This document shows, one piece after another, positions 1 through 8,905 of a stretch of 64,000 nucleotides of DNA (position 1 is the first letter of the stretch; the number at the start of each line of letters is the position of its first letter). Where the stretch lies: positions 1,116,001-1,180,000 of the forward strand of contig JADJCV010000004.1 in the NCBI GenBank assembly GCA_016703025.1, read 5' to 3'. This DNA is from Candidatus Avedoeria danica (GTDB taxonomy: Bacteria > Chloroflexota > Anaerolineae > Epilineales > Epilineaceae). The translations under genes and the position numbers were made by a program. The notes under the pieces are model-generated. The model ran no database searches. It was given only the letters and a program-made list of their open reading frames with translations, and was not told the DNA's origin.

Positions 1-231
1 CCGCGCCCCCGCCACGTCCTCGTAGATCTCGCACACCACGCCGCGGTGCGTGACCACGAGGTAGTACCGCCGGTGGATCTCGCCGTCGGGAACCCACCAG
101 TCAAGGCGGGGCTCGCGGATCTCCTCGATGGAGTCGATGCGGTGCGTTTCGCCCGCCCAGACGAAGGCGTGCGGGTGGCCGGCCGCGTCCACGCGGACGC
201 GGATCGGGATGCCGTCGGGGTACTGGCGCAT
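1..231 (-). CDS. DUF6504 family protein, 3' end outside window
   Basis: Reading leftward from an ATG at 229-231, 77 codons run open to the window edge. The product begins MRQYPDGIPIRVRVDAAGHP and continues with FVWAGETHRIDSIEEIREPR, then DWWVPDGEIHRRYYLVVTHRG. This matches the small DUF6504 proteins usually encoded next to ImuB and DnaE2 in mutasome operons, where their role is unknown. It starts about 40 bases after the corrected stop of the imuB-like gene on the same strand, so co-transcription is likely. An error-prone DnaE-type polymerase might follow beyond the edge, but that cannot be seen here. The family call rests on the pattern and the context. Confidence 0.7.
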   Translation of the reverse strand, partial: MRQYPDGIPIRVRVDAAGHPHAFVWAGETHRIDSIEEIREPRLDWWVPDGEIHRRYYLVVTHRGVVCEIYEDVAGAR

Positions 232-270
232 CGTGCGGTCTCTGGTCGGATCGCCCGTGCCCTGGCCGGC

Positions 271-1633
271 CTAGCCGGCCGCGGGCTTGCCGGGGGCGGC
301 GGAGGAGGCCGCAACGTTCGACGCGACGGGGACACCCGGCCACGGGACGAAGCCGCGCCCGGCGCTCATGGAGCGCGGCGCCGGCGTCCTGGACGCGGCC
401 CTGGCGGACGACGTCGTCGCCGAAGCGGTGCTGCAGATCGCGCAGGGCGGTCTCCGCTTCCAGACGGCGGGCGTGGGTGTGGCGGAAGAGGTCGAGCTGG
501 TGGCCGACCGTGGGACAGAGGCCGCGGGCGAGGAGCTTGAGACGCTCGACCGGACCGGTCCACTGGACGGATTCCATCAGCGCATCCGCGTGGGTCAGGA
601 GGACGGACGGCTTGACGGACGGCTCGAGGAACGTCCGGCTGGCGCTGGCAACCCCGCCGCGCTCGAACGTGACCGTGAGCGCGAGGGCGCTTGCCATCTG
701 GAAGCGCTCCGAGAGCGGCCGGACGACCTCGTAGACGAGCCGCTCGAGGTGCCAGCGGAGGCTGCGGAGGTTGGACAACGGTTCCGGAAAGACGTGCTCG
801 GCCTCGAGGAACGGCGCCGAGCGCCACGGCTGGACGGGCTCGTCGTCGTGCCCGTGGCCCAGCCGCCACGCGCGCAGGCCCTCGTAGCCGAAGCGGGGCA
901 GGATCCCGCCTTGGGGCAGCGCGGCATACGCGTGGACCTTGCCGAGCCCGAGCGCCAGGATCCGCTCCTGCGTCGGGCTGGCCAGCGGGAGGTAGCGGAT
1001 GGACAGCCCCCCCAGAAAGGCAACCTCGCGCCCGCGCGGCAGCGCCATCGCCGGCCGGGCCTGCAGGTAGCGGGTGACGATCCGGCTGGTGAGCTTGCCG
1101 TGCGCCACCCCGACCCGCGCCACGAGCCCGGTGGACGCCGCCGCACGCGCCGCGACGGCCTCGGCCAGCTTGGCCTCCTCCTCGCGGTCCCGCGCCAACC
1201 CCGACGCCGACAACCAGGCATGCTCCAGATCGGCCGGCTCGACGGCGCCGGTGTACTCGGACAGCGCATCCAGCAGCCGCTGGAACGCCTCGCGGTACGC
1301 GTCCGGCCGCGGCGCCACGACGACGACCTCCGGGCAGAGCTTGCGCGCCTGGAAGACCGTCATCCCACGCATGACCCCGGCCATGTGGGCGGCGTGGGTG
1401 AGGTCGTGGACGGTGGGCGTGCCGGGCTGGGGCGCGGTGACGATGGCCGGTCGATCGGCGAGGGCGGGGTTGTCGCGCACTTCGACGGCCATGGCGGCGT
1501 GGGGGAGGTTCACGCACGCGACGCGGGTGGCGGCGGCGGCTGGGGTCGTGGGGATGGGCGTCGGCATGGGCGTCAGCGTCGGGGTTGGTTGGGCGGATGG
1601 GGTGAGGTTGATTCGGTGGTTGGGGAGTGTCAT
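271..1633 (-). CDS. imuB: ImuB-like Y-family DNA polymerase, frameshifted near C-terminus
   Basis: The protein shows the Y-family fold order: an N-terminal palm (VNLPHAAMAVEV), finger-like segment, helix-hairpin-helix region and little finger. The acidic catalytic residues of active Y polymerases are not conserved: the first motif is VNLPHAA, and the usual SIDEAYLD motif reads ADLEHAWL. This is typical of ImuB, the inactive clamp-binding subunit of the ImuA-ImuB-DnaE2 mutasome. Near position 370 one base appears to be missing. The opened frame runs on to 101 with low-complexity Arg/Pro sequence, whereas the neighbouring frame gives RGFVPWPGVPVASN and stops at TAG (271-273), which fits the family end. 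The start at 1633 opens with a Pro/Thr-rich leader. A LexA-like box lies about 70 bases upstream, and a DUF6504 gene follows. Family assignment is firm; whether the frameshift is real is unknown. Confidence 0.82.
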
Positions 1634-1703
1634 CGGTAGGGCCCTCGCCGGATGGGCGGGTCGGAGGGGTCGCTTGGGGTTCAGGGGCGAAGGTGAGTTT
1701 ATA

Positions 1704-1715
1704 GAACGTTTGTTT
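1704..1715. promoter_or_regulatory. LexA-type SOS box between imuB and polB
   Basis: The sequence GAACGTTTGTTT followed by C matches the Gram-positive-type SOS box GAAC-N4-GTTC with one mismatch in the right arm. It carries the same ATAGAAC left flank as the perfect box before the distant imuA. It lies 70 bases before imuB and about 105 bases before the divergent polymerase start, so it could control both. Binding is inferred. Confidence 0.6.
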
Positions 1716-1820
1716 CATTGTCAAGGGGGTGCGGGGGGTGTCCCATGCTCGACCGCGTGGCCGACGAGGGCCCCCAACCCCCGGCAGGACATCGGCCGGC
1801 CCACGCACTATCCTTGTCCG

Positions 1821-4463
1821 ATGACGACCGCCCCGCCCCTCGACCCGTACGTCTTCGGCTGGGATCCGACGCCGGGCATCGTCTCGGTGTGGGCCGATCG
1901 CGACGGGCGGGCGCTGGTGTGGCGCCGCGAAGGCGAGCGGGTCGTCTGCGAGCGCGACCGCTTCCGGCCGTGGATCTTCGCCACGACGCTCGCCGATCTC
2001 GCCCACCTCGGGCCGGCGCTCGCGGCGGAAGGCGCGTCCAGCGGGCCGGGCGACGGCGCCGCTTCGGCGAGCGACGGGTCGACGGCAGGCAACTCGACGG
2101 CGGCAGGCAACGGGTCAACGCGGGGCATCGCCTCGGCGCACGCGGCGACGATCACCTACCGCGAGCTCGACGGCTCGCCGACCGCCTATCGCTTCGTCGT
2201 TTCGGCGCCGACGTCGCGGGCGCTGGAGCGTGCCATCCAGGACGGCGCGGCGCGGCGGCTGGGGAGCGGCGCGGCCAAAGAGCGCCGGCGCGAGGGGTAC
2301 CATCGGGTGGGACCGGTCGAGCAGTACCTGATGGGCACCGGGCGGACGTACTTCCGCGGCCTCGTCTACGACGACCTGCATCGCCTGCAGTTCGACCTCG
2401 AGACGACGTCGCTCGACCCCGCACGCGGACGCATCTTCCTGGTCGCCGTGCGCGACAGCCGCGGGCTGGCGACGACGATCGAGGCGCCGCAGCCGGACGA
2501 CGAGCGCCGCCTGATCGCCGAGCTGTGCGCGCTCGTCCGTGCGCGCGATCCGGACGTCGTCGAGAACCACAACCTGTTCGGCTTCGATCTGCCGTTCCTC
2601 GAGGCGCGGGCGGCGCAGCTCGGCGTTCCGCTCCTCCTGGGCCGAGCGGGCGCGCCGCCGCTGCTCGGCCGCTACCCCGAGCCGCCACCCGACGCGCGCC
2701 GTCGCCGCCGCACCGTCCGCTACACCGTCGCCGGCCGCGAGCTCATCGACACGCTGGAGGCCGTGCGCCGGCACGACTTCGTCGCGCGCGATCTGCCCGG
2801 CCACGGGCTGAAGGACGTCGCGCGCCACTTCGGCATCGCCGCGCCGGAGCGGACGTACGTGGCGGGGCGGAGGTCTATCGAACGTACCTCGAGCAGCCCG
2901 ACATCGTGCGGCGCTACGCCTTGGACGACGTCGCCGAGGTGGACGGCCTGTCGCGGCGGCTGCTCGGCGCGCCGTTCGCCCTGGCCGGCATGGCCCCGCG
3001 CCGCTACGAGCAGCTGGCGTCGGCGGGGCCGGCCATGGGGATCCTGGAGCCGATGCTGGTGCGGGCCTACCTGCACGCCGGCGCGGCGCTGCCCTACGGC
3101 GCGGCGCGCGGCGAGGAGGACCTCGAAGGCCATGCCGGCGGCGCCGTGCACCTCTTCGCCACAGGCGTCGCCGAGCACGTCGTCAAGGTCGACATCGCCT
3201 CGATGTACCCGTCGCTCATGCGGGCCTACAAGATCGGCCCGGCGTGCGACTCTCTCGGGGCGTTGCTGCACATCGTCTCGCAGCTGACGACGCTGCGCCT
3301 CGGTCACAAGGATGCGCTGCGCACGGCCCCGCCCGGCTCGCTCGAGCGCGGCCATCACGACGCGATGCAGGCGGCGATGAAGCTCCTCATCAACTCGGCC
3401 TACGGCTACATGGCCGCCGGCTCGATGGCGCTCTTCGCCGACCGCCGCGCCGCCGACGAGGTGACGCGGCGCGGGCGCGAGATCCTTGGCCAGGTCGTCG
3501 AAGCGCTGCGCGCGCGCGGCATGGCACTCCTCGAAGCCGACACGGACGGCGTCTTCTTCGCCGCGCCGCTGGACTGGACGGAGGCGCGCGAGCGGCGCTG
3601 GTGGCCGACGTGGCATCCGAGCTGCCGGACGGCATCCGTCTGGAATACGAGGGCCGCTACCGCGCGATGCTCAGCCACGAGGTGAAGAACTACGCACTGC
3701 TCAGCTATGACGGCACCCTGATCGTGCGCGGCGTCGCGCTGCGATCGAGCCGCTCCGAGCCGTTCGGCGAGCGCTTCCTGCGCCGCGCGCTCGGCGCGAC
3801 GCTGATCGGCGACGTCCCGGCGCTGCAGCGGGCGTTCCGCGAAACGGTCCGGGCGCTCACGGAGCGATCCCTGCCGGCCGCCGACGTCGCCACCCGCGTC
3901 CGGCTGACGAAGACGCCGGAGGCCTACCTTGCCGCACGCGGCGAACATCGCGAGGCGGCGTACGAGGCGCTGCTGGCGGCCGGGCGCGACGACTGGGCGC
4001 CGGGGGAGCGGGTGCGGTGCTACCGGGCGAATGGGGCGAGTGGGGCGAGTGGGAAGGGGTACGTATGGCTGCCGGACGAGAACGATGACCCGTCGGCCGA
4101 TGCTACCGGCTCGAGCGGAGCCAGGACGACCGACGCGACTACGACGTCGACCACTACGTGCGGGCGCTCGTGACGTCATACGCCGGACGGCTCAGGAAGG
4201 CGTTTGCGCCGGAGGACTTCGCGCAGCTCTTTCGCACGGATCGGCAGGGGGGGTTGTTCGATCGGCCGGTGGAGGAGATCGCGCCGCTGTGGGTGCGGTG
4301 TGCCGCAACGACGACCTTGGTCGCGACCCGGCCGGCTCCCGGGGATGAATCCCCGGGCTCGTTCATGACGAAGTCCCCCTCGGGGACTGGGCTTGAGGAC
4401 GCCAATGGGCATGGACAGCCTCTGCGAAAGCCTTCCAGGGAATCGCCGAAGTCCTTCGAGTGA
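1821..4463 (+). pseudogene. polB: Family B DNA polymerase, broken by three frameshifts
   Basis: Joining three frames gives a complete family-B polymerase. From the ATG at 1821 come the exonuclease motifs: FDLETTSLD (DxE), ENHNLFGFDLPF, and YALDD (YxxxD). The polymerase motifs follow: DIASMYPSLM (motif A), KLLINSAYGYM (motif B), EADTDGVFF (motif C, with DTDG in place of DTDS) and KNYALLSYDG. The reading frame drops by one near 2865, near 3595 and near 4100. Each is consistent with loss of one base. The coding pattern is well kept on both sides of each break, so damage is recent or an assembly artefact. The C-terminal tail after LWVRC runs into a dispersed hairpin repeat, so the true end may lie near 4310. 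It is divergent from imuB across a LexA-like box. Confidence 0.8.
4338..4388 (+). repeat. Two-hairpin dispersed module, copy a
   Basis: Hairpin 1 (4338-4357) has perfect 9-base arms, CCCGGGGAT and ATCCCCGGG, around GA. A linker CTCGTTCATGACGA leads to hairpin 2 (4372-4388) with 7-base arms AGTCCCC and GGGGACT around CTC. The linker is identical to that of the copy at 23761, but the stems differ. It lies inside or just after the 3' end of the broken polymerase gene. Confidence 0.8.
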
Positions 4464-4515
4464 ATCGTCCGAAACACTCCAAGGAATCGCCGCGATCGCT
4501 GGAGTGAATCGTCCG
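4435..4515 (+). repeat. Imperfect 37-bp direct repeat, two copies
   Basis: Copies at 4435-4471 and 4479-4515 are separated by 7 bases. Both begin CCARGGAATCGCCG and end GAGTGAATCGTCCG, with a more variable middle. They fill the space between the broken polymerase and the Uma2 gene. No function is evident. Confidence 0.75.
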
Positions 4516-4650
4516 CACGTGTCGCCAACGTGTCGTCCTTGCCCTTCCCCCATCGTCCACCCGCCGTTACCCTGCCCGCTATACTGTCCAGCGTCGCCCG
4601 ATCGCCGGTGGCGTCCTTCGTCGGCGGCGACGGGAGGCGACGAGAACGCG

Positions 4651-5274
4651 ATGGAGGGGCACCCGATCGTGATCGCCACCCAGACCCCCACGACCGAGCG
4701 CCCGATCAAACGGCAGATGCGGCGCTGGCGGTTCGACGTCTCGGACTACGTCCGGCTGCACGAATCGGGCATCATTCCCGAGGAGGCGCGGACGGAGCTC
4801 GTGCAAGGCGAGATCCGCATCATGGCGCCCATCGGTCCGGAGCACGGGTCATCGGTCAACACGCTGAGCCATCACTTCGTCCGGCACATCGGCCCGCGCG
4901 CGTTCGTCTCCTCACAGAGCAGCCTGCGGCTCGACGATCGGACGATGCTGCAGCCCGACATCGCCATCCTCCGCCCGGAGCCGAACGACTACTTCGATCG
5001 CTACCCCGAGGCGGCCGACGCGCTGCTCGTCGTCGAGGTCGCCTACAGCAGCCTGCGCTACGACCGGGGTCGCAAGGTGCCGCTCTACGCGCGCCACGGC
5101 ATCCCCGAGGTCTGGATCGTGGCCATCAACGAGCGCCGGCTCGAGGTCTACCGCGCGCCGGCGGGCGACAGCTACGCGAGCGTCGTCGTGCTGACGGAGG
5201 GCGACAGCGTGGCGCCGCTGGCGTGGCCGGACGTCGTGCTCGATGTCGGGGCGATCGTGCGGGCGCGGGGTTAA
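4651..5274 (+). CDS. Uma2 family endonuclease (DUF820)
   Basis: The 207-residue product has the Uma2 layout: an N-terminal YVRLHESGIIPEEARTELVQ segment, then EIRIMAPIGPEH, LQPDIAIL with the conserved Asp, and VVEVAYSSLRYDRGRKVPLY, which contains the E-V of the PD-(D/E)XK-like core and the downstream lysine. Next comes YARHGIPEVWIV, highly typical of the family. Uma2 proteins are restriction-endonuclease-fold proteins that are abundant in Chloroflexi and cyanobacteria; their substrate is unknown. The ATG at 4651 follows a GGGAGG at about 4632. A degraded Uma2 fragment sits at 31.2 kb. Confidence 0.9.
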   Translation: MEGHPIVIATQTPTTERPIKRQMRRWRFDVSDYVRLHESGIIPEEARTELVQGEIRIMAPIGPEHGSSVNTLSHHFVRHIGPRAFVSSQSSLRLDDRTMLQPDIAILRPEPNDYFDRYPEAADALLVVEVAYSSLRYDRGRKVPLYARHGIPEVWIVAINERRLEVYRAPAGDSYASVVVLTEGDSVAPLAWPDVVLDVGAIVRARG

Positions 5275-5574
5275 GGAACCAGGGGGCGGCGATACGCGAC
5301 CGCACGGCGCTGACGCGCCGACCGGCACGCCCACAGCCAGGCACCGACCACGGGCTCCGCAGCCACGGCTATGTCGACCACCTTGCGTTCCTTCGCATGG
5401 ACGTCCATCGCATCCTCCTCCGCCAGGGACCGCCCCGGTTCGGTGTCCGCTACGATTGCGGTCTGACGCGCCGACGTGCGATGATCGTCCCGTCCGCACG
5501 ATCGGCGGTTCGGCGCCGCCCTACCTCCGTCATCCCTCCGCCCTGCCCACCCAGAGAAACGAGAACACCCGCAC
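5275..5574. other. Intergenic stretch without a recognised feature
   Basis: About 300 bases between Uma2 and the helix-hairpin-helix lipoprotein. No convincing gene, terminator or promoter was seen. Possible open frames through it are short and lack family resemblance. Confidence 0.5.
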
Positions 5575-6189
5575 ATGAACCAACCGATCGAACGCCTCAT
5601 CGCATCCACCTCGTCGCTCGTGCTGGCATTCGCTATCGGCGCATGCGGCGCCCCCGCTGCCGACAGCGGCGACCCGGCCGCGCCGGTCGAGCCCGCCACG
5701 GTCGTCGCCGTCGAGGTGAGCACGGACGTTCCTGTGGCCGTCGTCGGAACCGAGGCCGCGTCCGAGCCCGCGCCGGATGCCACAGCCGCGGCCACCTTGG
5801 GCGACGAAGCTCCGATCGCCGCGAAGATCAACCTCAACGACGGGACCGAGGCGGAGTTCCGCACCGTCCCGAACGTCGGGGACAAGATGGTCCGCGAGTT
5901 CATGGAGTACCGGCCGTACGCCAGCATCCAGATCTTCCGCCGCGAGATGCTCAAGTACGTGGACGAGGACCTGGTGGCGCACTACGAGGACTACGTCTTC
6001 GTGCCCGTCGACGTGAACGCGTCGGACGCCGAGACGCTGCAGCAGCTGCCGGGCGTGGACGAGACGATCGCCGCCGACCTCATCGCCGGCCGGCCGTACT
6101 CCACTGCGGCGGACTTCCTCACCGCGCTAGGCGCCCGCGTTTCCGCAGCCGAAGCGGCCGCCGCCGAGAACTACCTCGCGGCGCCGTGA
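5575..6189 (+). CDS. Lipoprotein with two helix-hairpin-helix units
   Basis: The 204-residue product starts with a signal sequence ending LAFAIGAC, a lipobox, so the mature protein should be lipid-anchored at a cysteine. An Ala/Pro/Asp-rich spacer follows. Then come two helix-hairpin-helix-like units: INLNDGTEAEFRTVPNVGDK with FMEYRPYASI, and VNASDAETLQQLPGVDETIA with LIAGRPYSTAADFL. The arrangement resembles the DNA-binding part of ComEA, the competence receptor, but the lipid anchor and duplicated unit are different. DNA uptake is possible but not shown. The next gene starts inside its stop codon, suggesting an operon. Confidence 0.75.
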   Translation: MNQPIERLIASTSSLVLAFAIGACGAPAADSGDPAAPVEPATVVAVEVSTDVPVAVVGTEAASEPAPDATAAATLGDEAPIAAKINLNDGTEAEFRTVPNVGDKMVREFMEYRPYASIQIFRREMLKYVDEDLVAHYEDYVFVPVDVNASDAETLQQLPGVDETIAADLIAGRPYSTAADFLTALGARVSAAEAAAAENYLAAP

Positions 6190-6668
6190 CGTCGACACCG
6201 GTGGAGGACACGCTGCGGCGCGTGCTGCTTGCCCTCACCGCGGCGAGCGCCGTCGGCACGGTCATCGAGCTCGCGCTCCTCGAGCACTTCGAGGATGCCT
6301 GGCAGTGGGCCCCGTTCGTGCTCTGTGGCCTTGTGCTGGCGGCCGTCGCCGCCGTCTGGCTGCGGCCCGACCGGCGGTCGATCCTGGCGCTCCGATCCGT
6401 CATGGGGCTTGCGGTGCTCGGCAGCGCGGTGGGGGCCGTCCTGCACCTGCAGGGCAACTGGGATCTCGTCGCGGAGACGCAGCCGGACGCGGCGGGTGCG
6501 CACGCCCTGTGGGAGACGATCCACGGCGGGAATCCCGCCCTCGCGTCCTTCATCCTCGCGCTGATGGCGGCCATGGCGACGGCCGCCACGTACCGTCACC
6601 CGGCGCTCGGGCGCGGTGCGGACGGCCGAGCGCTTCCCGTCACCGATACGCCTCCGCCTGCAAATTGA
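6186..6668 (+). CDS. Small multi-pass membrane protein, unknown
   Basis: A GTG at 6186 overlaps the preceding stop (GTGA), implying coupled translation. The 160-residue product has about four hydrophobic segments (VLLALTAASAVGTVIELALL, WAPFVLCGLVLAAVAAVWL, ALRSVMGLAVLGSAVGAVL, FILALMAAMATAA). No catalytic motif was recognised. It may be a partner of the helix-hairpin-helix lipoprotein. Its last 29 bases overlap the convergent ABC transporter gene. Confidence 0.65.
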   Translation: MTSTPVEDTLRRVLLALTAASAVGTVIELALLEHFEDAWQWAPFVLCGLVLAAVAAVWLRPDRRSILALRSVMGLAVLGSAVGAVLHLQGNWDLVAETQPDAAGAHALWETIHGGNPALASFILALMAAMATAATYRHPALGRGADGRALPVTDTPPPAN

Positions 6669-8553
6669 ACAGCTCCGCATACAGCCCCCCCGCCGCCAGC
6701 AGCTCGTCGTGCGTCCCTTGCTCCGTGATCGTCCCGTGTTCGAGCACGAGGATCCGGTCCGCCAGGCGCACCGTGCTGAAGCGGTGGCTGATGAAGAGCG
6801 TCATCTTGCCCGCGGTCAGCTCCTTCATGCGGGTGAAGATCTCGTGCTCGGCGCGGGCGTCCAGGCTGGCGGTCGGCTCGTCGAGGATCAGGATCTCGGC
6901 GTCGCGCATGAAGGCGCGCGCCAAGGCCACCTTCTGCCACTCGCCGCCCGAGAGCTGGTAGCCCTCGTCGAACCACCGGCCGAGCGTCGTCTCGTAGCCC
7001 CTGGGCAGCTTTTCGATGAAGCCCGCCGCGCCGCTCTTGGCCGCCGCGTCCTCGACGCGCGCCCGGTCGTCGACGGCCTCGAGGCGCCCGAGGCCGATGT
7101 TCTCGCGGGCGCTGAAGAAGTACGTCACGTAGTCCTGGAAGATCACGCCGATGGCGCCGTGCACGTCGGCCAGGGCGTACTCGCGCACGTCGTGGCCCTC
7201 GAGCAGGATCTGGCCTTCGTCGGGATCGTACAGCCGGGTGAGCAGCTTGACGATCGTCGTCTTGCCGGCGCCGTTCTGCCCGACGAGCGCCACGGCCTCG
7301 TCGGGGCCGATCCGGAAGCTCACGTTCTGCAGGGCGGGCTCGGTCTTGCCGGGGTACGTGAAGCGGACGTTGCGGAACTCCACGCCCTGACGCAGCGGCA
7401 GTTGCAGCGGGCGCGGGTGCTCCGGGCTGCGGATTTCCGGCTCGTGGTCCAGGAAGTCGTAGAGCGTGCCCAGGTAGAGGCTGTTCTCGTACATGTCGGA
7501 CAGCCCGCCCAATATGCTGCTGAAGCTGGACTGCACCTGGCCGACGGCCTGGCTGTAGAACGTCAGGTCGCCGAGCGTGAGGCGCCGCCGGACCGCCTGG
7601 AGCGCCACGTACAGGAACGTGCCGCTCGTGACGATCGTCGTCAGGCTGCCGAGCGCGAAGGCCATCAGGTAGCGGCGGCGCACGAGGGACCGATTCTCGA
7701 GGTAGAAGCGGTCCGCGATCTCGCGCCAGCGGTCGATGAAGTGGCCGCCGAGGCCGAACAGCTTGATCTCCTTGTTGTAGGTGTCCCGCGTCAGCAGGTC
7801 CAGGTAATAGGCCATCCGGCGACGGTCCGGCGACTGGCGGCGCGACATCTGGTAGCCCTGCCAGCCGTAGCGCGAGCTGGCGATGAAGCTCGGGATCGGC
7901 GCGAGCAGCGCCGCCACCGCCACCCACGGTCCGAGGCTGGACATCAGCGCGATCATGCTCACGAACGTGATCGCCGAACGCGCCAGGCCGAACAGCTGCT
8001 CGATCATCGTCACCGGCCGGCGGCTGGCCTCGCGCTGCGCCTGCTGGAGGGAGTCGTAGAACTCGGGGTTCTCGAAGAACTGGAGGTCCAGCCGGTTGGC
8101 ATGCTCCATGATCATGAGCTGCACTTTGCGCGCGGTCAGCTCCTGGAGCGCCTGCTGGTTGATGTTGCGCACCGTCTGCAAGAGCGCCGTGCCGACGAAG
8201 AGGCCGAACTGCAGGACACCAAGCCAGACCACGCGGTTCACGAGGTCCGCCCGCGCATCGCCGTCGACGGCGGCCACCACCCCGTCGATCAGGAGCTTGC
8301 TCACCCAGGCCGTGGCGGTGGGCAGGATGCCGAAGACGATCGAGAAGATCGCCATCCCGGCCGTATAGCCGCGGTGTGCGCCCCACACGAGGCGCATCGC
8401 GCGCGGCAGCGACGCCATCGTCGTGCCGGCGTTGCGCCACCAGCGCATCAGGCGCTGTGCGGCGGGCAGCGGGTCGTCGGGGTCCTCGGACGGGGTGGGC
8501 TGAGTGGGCCCCCGGCCCCGGCGGGTGGGGTCGGAGGGGAACGGGGAGATCAA
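6640..8553 (-). CDS. ABC exporter, fused membrane and ATPase domains
   Basis: The 637-residue half-transporter has an N-terminal six-helix membrane domain (about residues 60-350) followed by an ATPase domain. The ATPase has Walker A GQNGAGKTT, Q-loop IFQDY, signature LSGGEWQ, Walker B ILILDEPTAS and H-loop ISHRFST. All sites look canonical, so it should work as a homodimer. The substrate is unknown; the family includes lipid, drug and peptide exporters. Its 3' end overlaps the convergent membrane-protein gene by 29 bases, and two hairpin-repeat copies lie upstream. Confidence 0.9.
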   Translation of the reverse strand: MISPFPSDPTRRGRGPTQPTPSEDPDDPLPAAQRLMRWWRNAGTTMASLPRAMRLVWGAHRGYTAGMAIFSIVFGILPTATAWVSKLLIDGVVAAVDGDARADLVNRVVWLGVLQFGLFVGTALLQTVRNINQQALQELTARKVQLMIMEHANRLDLQFFENPEFYDSLQQAQREASRRPVTMIEQLFGLARSAITFVSMIALMSSLGPWVAVAALLAPIPSFIASSRYGWQGYQMSRRQSPDRRRMAYYLDLLTRDTYNKEIKLFGLGGHFIDRWREIADRFYLENRSLVRRRYLMAFALGSLTTIVTSGTFLYVALQAVRRRLTLGDLTFYSQAVGQVQSSFSSILGGLSDMYENSLYLGTLYDFLDHEPEIRSPEHPRPLQLPLRQGVEFRNVRFTYPGKTEPALQNVSFRIGPDEAVALVGQNGAGKTTIVKLLTRLYDPDEGQILLEGHDVREYALADVHGAIGVIFQDYVTYFFSARENIGLGRLEAVDDRARVEDAAAKSGAAGFIEKLPRGYETTLGRWFDEGYQLSGGEWQKVALARAFMRDAEILILDEPTASLDARAEHEIFTRMKELTAGKMTLFISHRFSTVRLADRILVLEHGTITEQGTHDELLAAGGLYAELFNLQAEAYR

Positions 8554-8678
8554 GGGGCGGATCGCTTTCGGGGGCGGCGCGGCGGCGGATGCGGTCGGGC
8601 GGCGTGACCAGGATGGTGTGGGGGCACGATCCGGTCAAGCGGATCCGGGGGCAATCGCTTCGAGCGTAGCCGGCGATC

Positions 8679-8790
8679 GCCCGGCGATCAATCGCCGGGC
8701 TACAATAACTGCGCCTGCTGAAGCAGGCTTTTCAGACCGTAGCCGGCTTCAGCCGGCGTCGTTATTGTAGCCCGGCCGTTCACGGCCGGG
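8679..8790. repeat. Two inverted copies of the two-hairpin module (c and d)
   Basis: Copy c reads left to right: hairpin CCCGGCGAT-CA-ATCGCCGGG (8680-8699), linker CTACAATAACTGC, then GCCTGCT-GA-AGCAGGC (8713-8728). Copy d is inverted: GCCGGCT-TC-AGCCGGC (8742-8757), linker, then CCCGGCCGT-TC-ACGGCCGGG (8771-8790). They sit head to head between the ABC exporter start and the decarboxylase, in about 350 bases that hold no gene. Confidence 0.85.
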
Positions 8791-8905
8791 CGGTCGGCGG
8801 TCCCAAACATCTCGAACAATTGCTCAACTTTCATCAGCCTCCGGGCGAGCGCTCCCCGGCGAACCGTCCGGCCCGCTGGGGCTCCCGTCAGGAGTGCATG
8901 CTCCC

